Position numbers and translations under genes: made by a program | Shown here: one piece after another, positions 53,919 to 64,000 of the stretch | How positions within the stretch are numbered: the stretch's first letter is position 1 | Layout of the letters: each line of letters starts with the position of its first letter | The notes under the pieces: model-generated | Told to the model about the DNA's origin: nothing | Databases searched by the model: none | What the model saw: the letters and a program-made list of their open reading frames with translations, nothing else | Assembly: GCA_964034945.1 (NCBI GenBank) | Contig: OZ035960.1 | Span: forward strand, 77,285,331 to 77,349,330 | Reading direction: 5' to 3' | Source: Chrysopilus asiliformis | Taxonomy: Eukaryota > Arthropoda > Insecta > Diptera > Rhagionidae | Length of the DNA: 64,000 nucleotides

Positions 53919-55088
53919 GTAATGTCATCATTGGTGGCATTTCTCCTAATTGTTTATTGTGTGTGTTAGGTCATGTGTGGTTCCAGGGCTCAGTTGAACA
54001 ACAGCAAAGGAAGCTCTGATTAGAATAATTCAACCGATAGGGGCTCGGTTAAGCTTTTATAGGAACCCCATTTGCATTTTTGTATTGGGATTGGCGGAGA
54101 CACCAAGCGGCGCGATCAAAATTAAATTGGCCAATTATAAATAATCTAAATAGTTTTTTAATCAATTACCACTAATTTATTAAATGCAAGACAGTAATAC
54201 AAAAATCACATTTTCACAAATTATATTATTTATACCGAAAAATTACAATAATACGTTACAAATTAAACAATTGTCCGAATTATATTTTTAGTTCTTGAGA
54301 AATACTTTTAAAAGCCAATACTAGAATATCATATATGAAAAAAGTGTAATTATTTTTAATAAATACACTTTCGGAACTAATAGCCTGTTACAATAAGGAC
54401 GGAAGAAAAATCATTTTTAAAGACTATAAAATGTAGAAAAGCATAGTTCTGCTGTGAAATAAACATAACCATTTTTATATCCCATAATAAATTGTAATGT
54501 ACAAATAACACACAATAAAATAACGCAAATACCTAAGTATTGCTGTACAAACCCACAAATACGATAATTTGCATATATATCATAATATATTGATACCAGT
54601 TATATTTGTTTTTCCTGAGAATCAGGCACAAATTTTAGGCGTAAATGCAGTTTATTGAAACAAATATTATTAAAAAAATATACAGTTGTATCAAATATTC
54701 CTGCATATTAGTACAAATTTCAAGTTGTTTAAATAAGGTTGTTGTATAACAATATACTATTCTATGTACATAGTCAAGATAATTTTATAATATGAGATTT
54801 AATTAATCATTCTTCCCAATTGTTCTATTATTTATGTGAAAAATAATTACTAAACTTGCCTTAGTTCCCTAAATACCTTATTAAACTACAAAAAAAAATT
54901 ACATTAAAGGTATATAAATTTTATCTACAATTGTTTACCAACACGTTTTTGTTGTTCCAATGATATTAAAATTTTGGATATATGGTTTCAAACGATTGAT
55001 TTTTCCCTTTAATAAGACTAAAATTCACTTTTAAGAAATACCCTAATTAAAAAACAGCTCAAAATTTTGATTTTCAAAACTTAAAAAA
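53919..55088 (-). other. AT-rich non-coding, candidate 3' UTR of the next exon
   Basis: Unique, very AT-rich sequence with no repeat termini. Several ATTTATT/AATAAA-like signals lie on the minus strand. It could be the 3' UTR downstream of the exon at 55089-55337 or an intron of the plus-strand gene. Confidence 0.35.
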
Positions 55089-55337
55089 TTATGTACAAAG
55101 TTCAGCATTTGAAGCTGATGTCGATGGAGCGTTGCTGTTACTTGTATTGGTGTGTGTACCAGTAGATGGTGTTACTATCTCCGGACTTATAGCTCCGTAG
55201 GCTGGGAATCTGGATGAATTCGGCAATGTATTATTTGTGTAAAATGTCTCACCCAATTGATCGGTGCTGGCGGAATTTGCGGAGTTGTTGCGATTATATT
55301 GGGGTTGTTTTCGATGTGGTTTGCGATGCATCACGCC
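55089..55337 (-). CDS. Candidate terminal coding exon, Ser/Thr/Asn-rich C-terminus
   Basis: On the minus strand, TTTTAAG precedes GCGTGATGCATCGC, a possible acceptor. The frame then runs ~82 codons: a basic start (MHRKPHRKQPQYNR), then a Ser/Thr/Asn/Pro-rich disordered tail ending NAELCT-stop. No domain recognised. Low complexity but not repetitive, unlike transposon debris here. Confidence 0.4.
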   Translation of the reverse strand, partial: GVMHRKPHRKQPQYNRNNSANSASTDQLGETFYTNNTLPNSSRFPAYGAISPEIVTPSTGTHTNTSNSNAPSTSASNAELCT

Positions 55338-56009
55338 TTAAAATATGAAAAGCAATTATCAATAATTTGTATCTAGCAACATCAATATGGATAATCAGTC
55401 GCCAATAAATGCGCTTAAAATATAAACTAATAAAATATTGCAAACAACCCGTGTTTGTCAAATTTTAACCCTTTCACAGCGGAGCTTTGTGGTGGGACAT
55501 ATGTGTACCATGAGTCTTTTATAGTTGGAAATATATGTCTCAACAGTAATTTGAAATTTTTAAGTTCAGTCGTTTTTAACCTATTGGTGGCACAAATATG
55601 TATGTCCGATTCGCTGTGAAAGGGTTACACAATTAGGATCAGGGTTTTATATTATTTTATGGCGTATTTGATTGACTGTCTTTGCTCACAAAAATGCAGA
55701 ATCTAAATTCTGGGAACAAGGAGGGAATGCTTTACTTAACCCATTTGCATCATTTGAAAAAGTGGAAAAAATCGCCATTATCACCAAAATTTTGTTTATT
55801 CACATTTAAAGTAAAATTGTTTAAAACGTAAATAAAACCATTACATCAATTATTTCTTAACGTTAAAAAAATCACAATTTTTGTTGATTGCATATGATGA
55901 ATTCAATTATCTATAATGGTAACACAAAATAGCACAGAAGCTTCATTTTTCTACGGTTGCAGAACACTTAGTGGGTGGGGGTTGAGGAGTCTTCCAAAAT
56001 ACTATATCC
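55338..56009. other. Non-coding
   Basis: An inverted pair 'accctttcacagcgg' / 'tcgctgtgaaagggtt' (~55469 and ~55611-55626) with 'tatgtgtacc'/'atatgtatgt' suggests a ~160-bp MITE at 55467-55628. Otherwise nothing. Confidence 0.4.
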
Positions 56010-56053
56010 CACTATATCCCAAAATACAAAAGGGGCTCAAAATACGTTCTAAG
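56010..56053 (+). repeat. 44-bp direct repeat flanking the minisatellite block, left copy
   Basis: 'actatatcccaaaatacaaa' through 'aaaatacgttctaaga' recurs at ~60864-60907, after the last minisatellite element. Confidence 0.8.
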
Positions 56054-56055
56054 AC

Positions 56056-58823
56056 TATATCTATATATATAAAAAAATGGAAGTTTGTTTGTTGGTTGGT
56101 TGGTTTGAGATTACAAAACTCAAGAACTACTGGACCGATTTTTACGCGGTTTTTTGCAAAATGATCTGCGTTGCCAGGAGCAGGTTTTTAGCTATGCAGA
56201 TTTTCAAAATTCGAAACGGAAGGTCCTGTAAGGATAATGAAAATATCCTTTTTCCCATTTTTCCCCGGAAAAATTTGCATTATAGGGTTTTTGGGGTCGC
56301 TGATCACGAATCCGGTATTAGATTTTCAAAATTCGAAACGGAAGGTCCTGTAAGGATAATGAAAATATCCTTTTTCCCATTTTTCTCCAGAAAAATTTGC
56401 ATTATAGGGTTTTTGGGGTCGCTGATCACGAATCCGGTATTAGATTTTCAAAATTCGAAACCGAAGGTCCTGTAAGGATAATGAAAATATCCTTTTTCCC
56501 ATTTTTCCCCGGAAAAATTGCCATTATGGGGTTTTTGGGGTCGCTGATCACGAATTCGATATTAGATTTTCAAAGTTCGAAACGGAAGGTCCTGTAAGGA
56601 TAATACAAATATCCTTTTTCCGATTTTTCGCCGGAAAAATTGGTATTATGGGGTTTTTGGGGTTGCTGATCACGAATCCGATATTAGATTTTCAAAATTC
56701 GAAACGAAAGGTCCTGTAAGGATAAATATCCTTTTTCCCGTTTTTCCTCGGAAAATCGGTATAAGGGGGTTTTTGGCGCGCTGATCACGAATCCGATATT
56801 AGATTTTCAAAATTCGAAACGAAAAGTCCTGTAAGGATAAATATCCTGTTTCCCGTTCTTCCTCGGAAAAATCTGTATAAGGGGGTTTTTGGGGGCGCTG
56901 ATCACGAATCCGGTATCATATTTTCAAAATTCGAAACGGAAGGTCCTGTAAATATAACGCAAATATCCTTTTTCCCATTTTTCTCCGGAAAAATTGCCAT
57001 TATGGGGTTTTTGGGGTCGCTAATCACGAATCCGGTGTTGGAATTTCAAAATTCGAAACGGAGGGTCCTGTAAGGATAAATATCCTTTTTCCCGTTCTTT
57101 ATCGGAAAAATCGGTATAAGGGGGTTTTTGGGGCGCTGATCACGAATCCGGTATTAGATTTTCAAAATTCTAAACGGAAGGTCCTGTAAGGATAACGCAA
57201 ATATCCTTTTTCCCGTTTTTCCTGGGAAAAATCGGCATAAGGTTTCCGGGGTCGCTGACCGCGAATCCGGTGTTAGATTTTTAAAATTCGAAACGGAAAG
57301 TCCTGTAAGGATAACGCAAATATCCTTTTTCGCGTTTTTCCTGGGAAAAATCGGCATAAGGTTTCCGGGGTCGCTGACCGCGAATCCGGTGTTAGATTTT
57401 TAAAATTCTAAATGGAAGGTCCTGAAAGGATAACGGAAATATCCTTTTTCCCGTTATTCCCCGGGAAAATTGGCTTTATGTTTGGGATCGCTGATCACGA
57501 ATCCGATATAAGATTTTCAAATTTCGAAACGAAAAGTCCTGTTAGGATAAATATCCTCTTTCCGTTTTTCCTCGGAAAATCGGTATAAGGGGGTTTTTGG
57601 CGCGCTGATCACGAATCCGATATTAGATTTTCAAAATTCGAAACGAAAAGTCCTGTAAGGATAAATATCCTTTTTCCCGTTCTTCCTCGGAAAAATCTGT
57701 ATAAGGGGGTTTTTGGGGGCGCTGATCACGAATCCGGTATTATATTTTCAAAATTCGAAAAGGAAGGTCCTGTAAGGATAATGAAAATATCCTTTTTCCC
57801 ATTTTTCCCCGGAAAATGATCACGAATCCGGTGTTGGAATTTCAAAATTCTAACCGAAAAGTCCTGCAAGATTAACGCAAATGTCTTTTTTCCAATTTTT
57901 CTTGATGCAATTGCCACTAAGGGATTTTCGAGGTCTATGATCGCGAATCCGGTGTTCGATTTTTCAAATGCTAAAGGGAAGGTCCTGTAAGGATAACGCA
58001 AATATCCTTTTTCCCATTTTTCCCCGGGAAAATTGCCATTATGGGGTTTTTGGGGTCGCTGATCACGAATCCGGTGTTGGAATTTCAAAATTCGAAACGG
58101 AAGGTCCTATAAGGATAACGCAAATATCCTTTTTCCATATTTTTCCCCGGAAAAATTGCCATTATGGGGTTCTTGGGGTCGCTGATCACGAATCCGGTGT
58201 TGGAATTTCAAAGTTCGAAACGGAAAGACCTGTAAGGATAACGAAGTATCCTTCTCATTTTATCCGAGAAAAAAATTGCATTATGGGGTTTTTGGGTTCG
58301 CTGATGACGGATCCGGTGTTAGATTTTCAAAACTCGAAACGGAAGGTCCTGTAAGGGTAACGGAAGTATCTTTTTCCCATTTGTTCCAGGAAATATTGCA
58401 TTAGGGGGTTTCTGAGCTCGCTGATCACAGCTCTGCAGTGGGATTTTTAAAAATCGAAACGGAAGGTCCTGTCAGGATAACGAAAATATTCTTTTTCCAA
58501 AATTTCCCCGGAAAAATTGGCATTATGGGATTTTCGGGGTCGCTGATCACTCAACCGGTAATAGTTTTTAAAAAGTCTAAACGGAAGGTCCAGTAAGGAT
58601 AACGCAAATATCCTTTTTCCAATTTTTCTCGCAAAAACTGGCTTTAGGAGGTTTTCATGGTTGCTTATCACGAATCTGTTGTTGAAATTTCAAAATTCGA
58701 AACGCAAGGTCCTGTAAGAATAATATTTTTTCCCAAAACTTTTTAAGTTATTTATGTTTTTTTGGCATTCTAAAATTTATACAAAAAACTTTTAGCTGCC
58801 AACGAAGGGTCTGCTATAGAGTA
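56056..58823 (+). mobile_element. Helitron-like element with ~21-unit 121-bp minisatellite
   Basis: 5' TCTATATATATAAAAAAATGG, then 'gatctgcgttgccaggagca', a tandem array at ~56195-58735, then a 3' segment 'aacttttagctgccaacga' ending near CTGCTA at ~58815. Each unit holds 'gaaacggaaggtcctgtaag', 'aaatatcctttttccc', 'ccggaaaaattg' and 'gtcgctgatcacgaatccg'. Units vary between 'taatgaaaat' and 'taacgcaaat' types in blocks. No protein encoded. Confidence 0.75.
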
Positions 58824-59180
58824 TAAATCTATATATATAAAAATGGATGTTTGTTGGTTTGTTGGTCTGTCTGTCCGTTTGAAATTACAAAACTTAAAAA
58901 CTACTAGACCGATTTTGACGCGGTTTTTTGCAAAATGATCTGCGTTGCCAGGAGCAGGTTTTTAGCTATGTTAGATTTTAAAATTCGAAACGGAAGGTCC
59001 TGTAAGGATAACGCAAATATCCTTTTTCCCATTTTTCTCCGGAAAAACTGCCATTATGGGGTTTTTGGGGTCACTGATCACGAATCTGGTGTTGGAATTT
59101 CAAAATTCGAAACGGAAGGTCCTGTAAGGATAACGCAAATATCCTTTTTTCCATTTTTCCCCGGAAAAATTGGCAAAATA

Positions 59181-60490
59181 AAGACTGTATCGAAAAGTAT
59201 GAAAATAACTGCAATGAGCCAATATTAGCATGCTGTTGCTTTTTAGTCAAATTTGTTTAGTCAAAAAAACGTATGAGAGTTTGACAATTTAATTACCCTA
59301 TCAAATATCGCGATTTTGATTTTATTTTACAAACCGCGAGGTCTTTCTGTAGAGCAACGAAAAAGGATTGTGGACAAATGGCATTTCGAAAAGGGCATCA
59401 ACATGAGGCCAGTGACAAAACAGGAAGGTGTAAGGCTAAAAGCAATTTTTACTGCCATCAAGAAGTTTGGGGAGGAACTGACATTCGAGGATAAGAAAAA
59501 AACTGGGAGAAAACCAGGACCTAGACGCGAAAAAATGGATCAAAATATTTGTGCAGCAATTCGGCGTGATTGCAGTGTTTCGGTTAGAGATGTCGCGAAA
59601 AAATGTAAAACAAGTGCTGAAATGGTTCAGCTAGCCAAAAAGCGCAACAATATGAAGACCAATCGGAAGCAACGACAACCGAAACTTACCGAAAAACAGG
59701 CAGCCTGCGTGAAACCGCGGCTTCGGAAATTGTATGACACCATTTTAACCAAAAAAAAAAACAATGCATCATTATGGATGATGAAACGTACGTTAAAATG
59801 GATTATCGTACATTACCAGGACCTCAGTACTTTACGATTGCAAGAGGGGACGATATAGACGAAGCACAAAAGTCGATTCAGGTGGAAAAATTCGGAGCCT
59901 AAGTGATGGTATGGCAAGCAATTTGCGAATGTGGCCTGAAATCATCTGCATTTTTCACAACGATGAACCAGTTGACTGATTTGTGCGTCAAAGAGTGTCT
60001 AAAAAAACGGTTGCTGCCCATGATTCGAAGACACGAAGGATCTATGTTGTTTTGGGCAGATTTGGCATCATGTCACTATGCAAAAAACACCATTGAACGG
60101 ATGTCAACAAATGGAGTCAATTTTGTGGCAAGAACAATGAATCCACCAAATTGCCCAGAAATTCGTCCCATCGAAAAATTTTGGGCAATAATGAAGCGAA
60201 ACCCGCGGAAAATGTGTCTGGCGACTAATTATATGGAGCAATTTAAAAAACACTGGCAAAAAGTTGCGAAAACTATTAAGAATAGTAACTGTCCACAATG
60301 TAATCGGTATATTAGGACAAAAGTGCGGCGAATCGTAAAAACAGAAAAAATATTTTTGAAATGTTGTATATACATATAAAGAAATATGTACCTACTTAAT
60401 AACCAATTTTATAAAATTTTTCTTAAAAAAAACTAAATTACGCCTTTTTAATCCCATATTTTTTGTTTCCATACTTTTCGATACAGTCTT
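59181..60490 (+). mobile_element. Tc1/mariner-superfamily DD37E element, copy 2
   Basis: 1310 bp with the same TIR as 21332-22640, flanked by TA (59179-59180, 60491-60492). Few differences from copy 1. Confidence 0.92.
59316..60379 (+). pseudogene. DD37E mariner-type transposase, copy 2 (broken)
   Basis: 180 codons in frame to ~59858, shifted in the A-run near 59750-59760, with the in-frame TAA at ~59900 ('KFGA' stop 'VMVWQAIC') exactly as in copy 1. After the stop, 158 codons are open from 59903 to 60379, including 'FWADLASCHYAKN' and 'EIRPIEKFW'. This copy lacks the third frameshift of copy 1. The shared stop means both came from an already defective template. Confidence 0.9.
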
Positions 60491-60863
60491 TAGGGTTTTT
60501 CGGGTCGTTGATCACGAATCCGGTATTAGATTTTAAAAATTCAAAACGGAAGGTCCTGTAAGGATAACACAAATATCCTTTTTCCTATTTTTCCGGTATT
60601 AGATTTTCAAAATTCGAAACGGAAGGTCCTATAAGGATAACGCAAATATCCTTTCTCCAGTTTTTCCTGGGAAAGATCGGCATTAGGGGGTTTTTGGGGT
60701 CGCTGATCACGAATCCAGTGTTGGAATTTCAAAATTCGAAACGGAAGGTTCTGTAAGGATAACATTTTTTCCCAAAACTTTTTAAGTTATTTATGGTTTT
60801 TTGGCATTCTAAAATTTATACAAAAAACTTTTAGCTGCCAACGAAGGGTCTGCTAGTATATAC

Positions 60864-60907
60864 TATATCCCAAAATACAAAAGGGGCTCAAAATACGTTC
60901 TAAGAGC
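60864..60907 (+). repeat. 44-bp direct repeat flanking the minisatellite block, right copy
   Basis: Matches 56010-56053. Beyond it the sequence becomes unique ('gctccagaatgcg'). Confidence 0.8.
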
Positions 60908-61429
60908 TCCAGAATGCGAAAAACAGCATTTCAGCGATTTTTGTTTTCCCAGTGGCGTACGTGTATGTAAGTGGGGGGAGGGGGGGGGGGGCCGCTGGGT
61001 GCCGAAACATTTTTTTTACACATCTTTTCACGTTTACGAATTTAAAATCGATTGAGAAATAACAATTTTATAGCGGTTTGGAATTTTCGACAAAAAACAT
61101 CTGGGATGTCATTGCGCGGATTCCACGACAGAGCGAACTAATCTTAAATATGTTTTAGAAAGCAATTTATCCCCCAGCCTACCACCGAAACATGAATGTC
61201 AAAATGTGACAGTTAAGCGAGTGTATATATATACGTCTTGGTAATAGTGGCCAGACAAAAAGTGCGTATATATATGCTTGTGATGCAAATGGATTAAAAA
61301 TAGAGCTTACTCTAAACCTATTAATGCACGGTTCGAAACCAGAACAAAGAGTGTCGAAGGTGCGATTTCAGCTAGGCTCGGCCCAAAAATACCGAAACGA
61401 AAATTTTTCTTACGTATCAAAATCACTTT
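60908..61429. other. Non-coding; long G-run
   Basis: A G-rich tract (~18 G with one A) at ~60973-60991. No gene recognised. Confidence 0.45.
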
Positions 61430-61669
61430 AAAAACCGATATCGTCCCCGAGACATATACCCCTATAGGGATATCGCAAATATTTTTCCCTTTTTCCCTCC
61501 GAAAAATTGGCACTAGGGAGTTTTCGGGCCGCTGATCACGAATCTGGTGTTAGAATTTCAAAATTCGAAACGGGAGTCCGATTTTTTATCAAAAATTTTT
61601 GAGTTATTTCTTTTGGAGCAAAAAAAAACTTTGACCAGGCAACGGCAGGTATGCAAGCTAGTCTACTAT
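61430..61669 (+). mobile_element. Helitron-like 3' end with one minisatellite unit
   Basis: Contains 'gccgctgatcacgaatctgg' and 'ttcaaaattcgaaacggga', then a different 3' segment ending GGTATGCAAGCTAG at 61669. The same 121-bp unit is thus attached to a second type of element end, as at 47831. Confidence 0.6.
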
Positions 61670-61729
61670 ATAAAACTATATAAAACTGCATTATGTGAAT
61701 CCCTATTCAGCTATCTCCTAAACTACTAA

Positions 61730-62188
61730 ATGGAGCACACAATGCCGCTTTCTCGCCCTCTGAGGCGTATGAGCACTAGGGTTCCTGTACTAGTCTCCTC
61801 TGTAGTGTTAGATGTTGATAACGTTCCACCGCAAATAAAGGCTAGTGAATGGGAGCCAAACAGATCTATATATGTCTCGAAACAAGATGCGTCAACTACT
61901 CCTACTAAGATATGTGAATTGGTCTGTTTTAAACGAATAATTTCGACTATTAATGGTACGTCAGTTAAATGCTATGATCTAACAGCCTATGCGAATTTGT
62001 CGCGTGCTCCGCTGTATCGGTCTTTTAAAATTGAAGTGTCTGCTAAATACTTTGACACACTTCTAATGCTGAATTTATCGCTGGGAAACGTATTTGTGAA
62101 GGAGTTTACACCGAAACGTCGCCGTCGGCAATCAAACGTCCTGATGTCAACAAATAGAAATCATCATCGTCGTCAGTCAAAAAACTGA
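61730..62188 (+). pseudogene. LINE ORF1 C-terminal region
   Basis: 152 codons. The segment 'LYRSFKIEVSAKYFDTLL...GNVFVKEF' (~95-128) resembles the end of CR1/Jockey-group ORF1 proteins, followed by a basic tail (PKRRRRQ). The next frame begins before its stop, with ~31 bp overlap, as in many LINEs. The ORF1 N-terminal zinc/PHD part is absent. Confidence 0.5.
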
Positions 62189-62690
62189 AAATTTTCTACC
62201 AGAATATTAATGGCCTTCGCCCCAAAACAAATGACTTTTATCTATCTTCGGCTCTTTGCGATTTTGGTGTGATCTGCTTGACCGAGACATGGCTACATGC
62301 TGGTATACTGGACAATGAAATTCTGTGCAAAAATTTAACGCTTTTACGCAAAGGTCATCATTGCGATATTCTACATGCGCCAGTCGGAGCAGGCCTCATA
62401 ATTGCAGTTCGCACGTATTTGTCAGCCAATTTAATTGTTGTTCCTGGATATAGCAACTTTGAGATATTATGTGCTCGGATCTCCTGTAGTGATATGAGTA
62501 AGTCATTGCTGTGATTTATGTCCCGCCTGTTAGCGGATCTTCAGTTTATGAAGAGCTATGAAAATGCATTGAATGGCTGGAGGAAAGTTGCAATTGAAAT
62601 GAAAGATTAATCCTAGTCGGCAATTTTAATTATCCTTATCTTATATGGGAATTATCGGAGGATGATGTCACCCTAGTAGCGACTAAAGTA
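62158..62690 (+). pseudogene. LINE ORF2 N-terminal endonuclease, truncated
   Basis: Apurinic-type (EEP) endonuclease start: 'KIFYQNINGLRPK' and 'VICLTETWLHAGI' with the catalytic Glu. It is open to 62514 without an ATG, then a frameshift to 'AVIYVPPVSG', and a further piece 'LILVGNFNYP' (normally GDFN, here GNFN, so the Asp is lost). Sequence similarity ends near 62690. It is the 5' part of a LINE whose RT is missing. Confidence 0.8.
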
Positions 62691-62826
62691 GGCTGCACAT
62701 CTATCAGTTTTCCATCAGTTTTTGGGAAACTGATTGGTGTGAACGTAAAATCAGACAACTGATGGGCAACTACGAAAAAATTCGTGGGCAAATCAGTTTT
62801 TTTTAAAAAACGGATGGCCAACTGTT
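62691..62826. other. Unclassified sequence between LINE and copia LTR
   Basis: Short motifs 'tttccatcagttttt', 'aactgatgggcaact' and 'ggatggccaact' recur in both orientations, suggesting a partial MITE. Confidence 0.35.
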
Positions 62827-62998
62827 TGTTGGGGTGGAAAAGTTGTGAATTGATATAAAAACTTTTATATTATAGAATTAATTAAACAGGCAAGAACAGA
62901 AAAATAGATGTTTATTGAAAGCTATCTTGATTAGGAATGAACAGAGAAAATGTAATTTTATATGACAAATATAAAACGATTGCTTCGATATTACAACA
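62827..62998 (-). repeat. 3' LTR of the second copia-type element
   Basis: On the minus strand TGTTGTAATATCG ... CCCCAACA, with perfect TGTTG/CAACA ends. The purine tract GAGAGGGGG (62999-63007 complement) lies directly upstream. The LTR partner is outside the window, so the length is inferred from the termini. Confidence 0.7.
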
Positions 62999-63005
62999 CC
63001 CCCTC

Positions 63006-63977
63006 TCAATCGTTTAACCCAAGTTTTTCTCTGAGAATCTTAAATCTTACTGTATCCAATGATTTAGTAAAGATATCAGCCAATTGATCATGAGTTCCAA
63101 CATATTCTAATTTAATCAATCCTTTTGCAATATGATCTCTAATAAAGTGATGCTTTATATCAATATGTTTACTTCTTTTGATTTCAAAATTATTTGCCAT
63201 TCCAATACATCCCTGATTATCTTCATAAATTTTTACTGGTTCTTCTTTTAGAACATTCAAATTTTGCAAAAGTCCTCGTAACCATATAGCTTCTGTTACA
63301 GCAGAACTTAGTGCAACATATTCAGATTCACTCGATGATGTAGCAACAGTAGTTTGCTTTTTAGTTGACCAAGATACTGTACATCCATAAACTTGAAATA
63401 TATAACCACTAACTGATTTTCGATCTACTAAATCAGAAGCCCAATCAGCATCCGCGAATCCTACAATCGGTTCATTTTTATCAGATTTAAACTGTAATTT
63501 CATAGAAGTTGTTCCTTTCAAATATCTAACTATTCGTTTTAGATGTTGCCAGTGTTCTTCACTAGGATCTTCTTGAAATCGTGCCATATAACTAATTGGA
63601 TAACAAATATCAGGTCTTGAACACAGCATAATATACATTAGACTTCCAAGTAATTCACGATAAGGTCTCTCCAATTTAGTGTTTGAATTATTTGTCTTTA
63701 ATTGTAAATTTTTCTCCATAGGACTTTTCACAATATTGCAGTCTGACATACCAAATTTATTCAGTAATTTATTTATACTAACTTCTTGTGAAATAGTTAA
63801 ACATCCATTTACAGTGCTAATACTCATTCCAAGATAATATTTTAACTTTCCACAATCTGACATAAGAAATTCTCTAGCAAGTTCCTGTTTTACCTTATTT
63901 ATTGATTCAATCTTATTTCCAGCAATAAGTAAATCATCAACATACAAAATCAAAATCAAATCATCATCTTCCTCCAA
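63006..63977 (-). CDS. Copia-type RT C-terminus and RNase H (partial)
   Basis: 323 codons open to the stop at 63006. The RT catalytic box 'LILYVDDLLIAGN' is at residues ~8-20; connection motifs 'YYLGMSI', 'RPYRELLGSLMYI', 'RPDICYPISYMARF' follow. RNase H has 'GFADADWASD' (first Asp, ~175), 'SSESEYVALS' (Glu, ~219), 'IYEDNQG' (Asp) and 'KHIDIKHHFIRDH'. It ends with 'ADIFTKSL', the conserved copia terminus. No lesion is visible in the part shown, so this may be a functional polyprotein end. Confidence 0.9.
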   Translation of the reverse strand: MEEDDDLILILYVDDLLIAGNKIESINKVKQELAREFLMSDCGKLKYYLGMSISTVNGCLTISQEVSINKLLNKFGMSDCNIVKSPMEKNLQLKTNNSNTKLERPYRELLGSLMYIMLCSRPDICYPISYMARFQEDPSEEHWQHLKRIVRYLKGTTSMKLQFKSDKNEPIVGFADADWASDLVDRKSVSGYIFQVYGCTVSWSTKKQTTVATSSSESEYVALSSAVTEAIWLRGLLQNLNVLKEEPVKIYEDNQGCIGMANNFEIKRSKHIDIKHHFIRDHIAKGLIKLEYVGTHDQLADIFTKSLDTVRFKILREKLGLND

Positions 63978-64000
63978 AAATTTAGTATATAAGCAGTAAT

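Larger units (their letters stand above)
58824..60857 (+). mobile_element. Second Helitron-like/minisatellite element, interrupted by DD37E copy 2
   Basis: Same 5' end TCTATATATATAAAAATGG at ~58828, fewer units (~58975-59175 and 60491-60755), and 3' end GGGTCTGCTAG at ~60856. The DD37E element sits at the TA of a 'attatagggtttttggggtc'-type position. Confidence 0.75.
62827..64000 (-). mobile_element. Second copia-type element, 3' half (runs off the window)
   Basis: Carries a 172-bp 3' LTR, a purine tract and the RT/RNase H end on the minus strand. Differs from the element at 169-3414 in LTR sequence. The upstream part lies beyond 64000. Confidence 0.85.

Noticed and set aside
62636..62821. 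61-codon minus-strand frame near the LINE
   Set aside because: Lies across unclassified inverted motifs and has no recognisable domain.
1..64000. tRNA, rRNA or CRISPR arrays; bacterial operon signals
   Set aside because: None found. Regularly spaced repeats here are minisatellites or transposons, and the tRNA-like match at 3205-3218 is a retroelement primer site.

Overview
This is a eukaryotic, AT-rich, intron-bearing window, almost certainly from an insect and probably a fly. Evidence: copia-type elements primed by the anticodon-stem region of initiator tRNA-Met, a THAP-bearing P-type transposase, a DD37E mariner-family element, DINE-1/Helentron-like repeats and a Penelope-like element. The species cannot be named. 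No rRNA, tRNA or CRISPR is visible. No intact host gene was found; the window is a densely nested transposon graveyard.

Layout. 0.16-3.4 kb: copia element with matching LTRs and a 5-bp target-site duplication (TSD) but no reverse transcriptase. 3.5-6.5 kb: a transposon-gene fragment and a 2.66-kb palindromic element whose arms carry mirrored copies of one MITE. 7-13.5 kb: a short Helitron-like/minisatellite element and several inverted-repeat MITEs. 14.6-21.1 kb: a P-type element (THAP domain to C-terminus, minus strand) split by four other insertions (foldback, CACTA-like, 370-bp MITE, piggyBac). 21.3-22.6 kb: DD37E mariner copy 1. 22.9-25.8 kb: DINE-like copies and MITEs. 25.8-30.6 kb: a LINE (minus) interrupted by a hAT-like transposon with 525-bp inverted repeats, itself hit by a solo LTR. 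30.6-32.7 kb: remnants of a CACTA-like transposase and a DUF4806-type protein. 33.3-40.4 kb: MITEs, an inverted repeat pair, a LINE tail and a hAT element. 41.7-42 kb: gypsy-type protease remnant. 42.7-43.8 kb: hAT element. 43.9-45.8 kb: Penelope-like element with a GIY-YIG domain and a 14-bp TSD. 46.3-46.9 kb: a Nup37-like pseudogene with introns. 47.8-49.2 kb: minisatellite and a palindrome. 50.7-53.8 kb: a repeat carrying a 2.45-kb GTCT/GTCA array. 53.8-55.4 kb: two candidate host exons. 56-61.7 kb: a 121-bp minisatellite inside Helitron-like ends, interrupted by DD37E copy 2. 61.7-62.7 kb: 5' end of a LINE. 62.8-64 kb: 3' half of a second copia-type element.

The parts do not form a pathway; their relation is stratigraphic. 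Clean TSDs allow ordering: P element before piggyBac, CACTA, foldback and MITE; LINE before the hAT-like element before its solo LTR; minisatellite before DD37E copy 2. The best candidate for something poorly described is the element at 25990-28586. Its transposase belongs to a family I recall as widespread but uncharacterised in arthropods, while its ends, TSD and D...CxxH spacing point to hAT. Boundaries given with inverted repeats plus TSD were read directly; family names for short degenerate pieces are inference.
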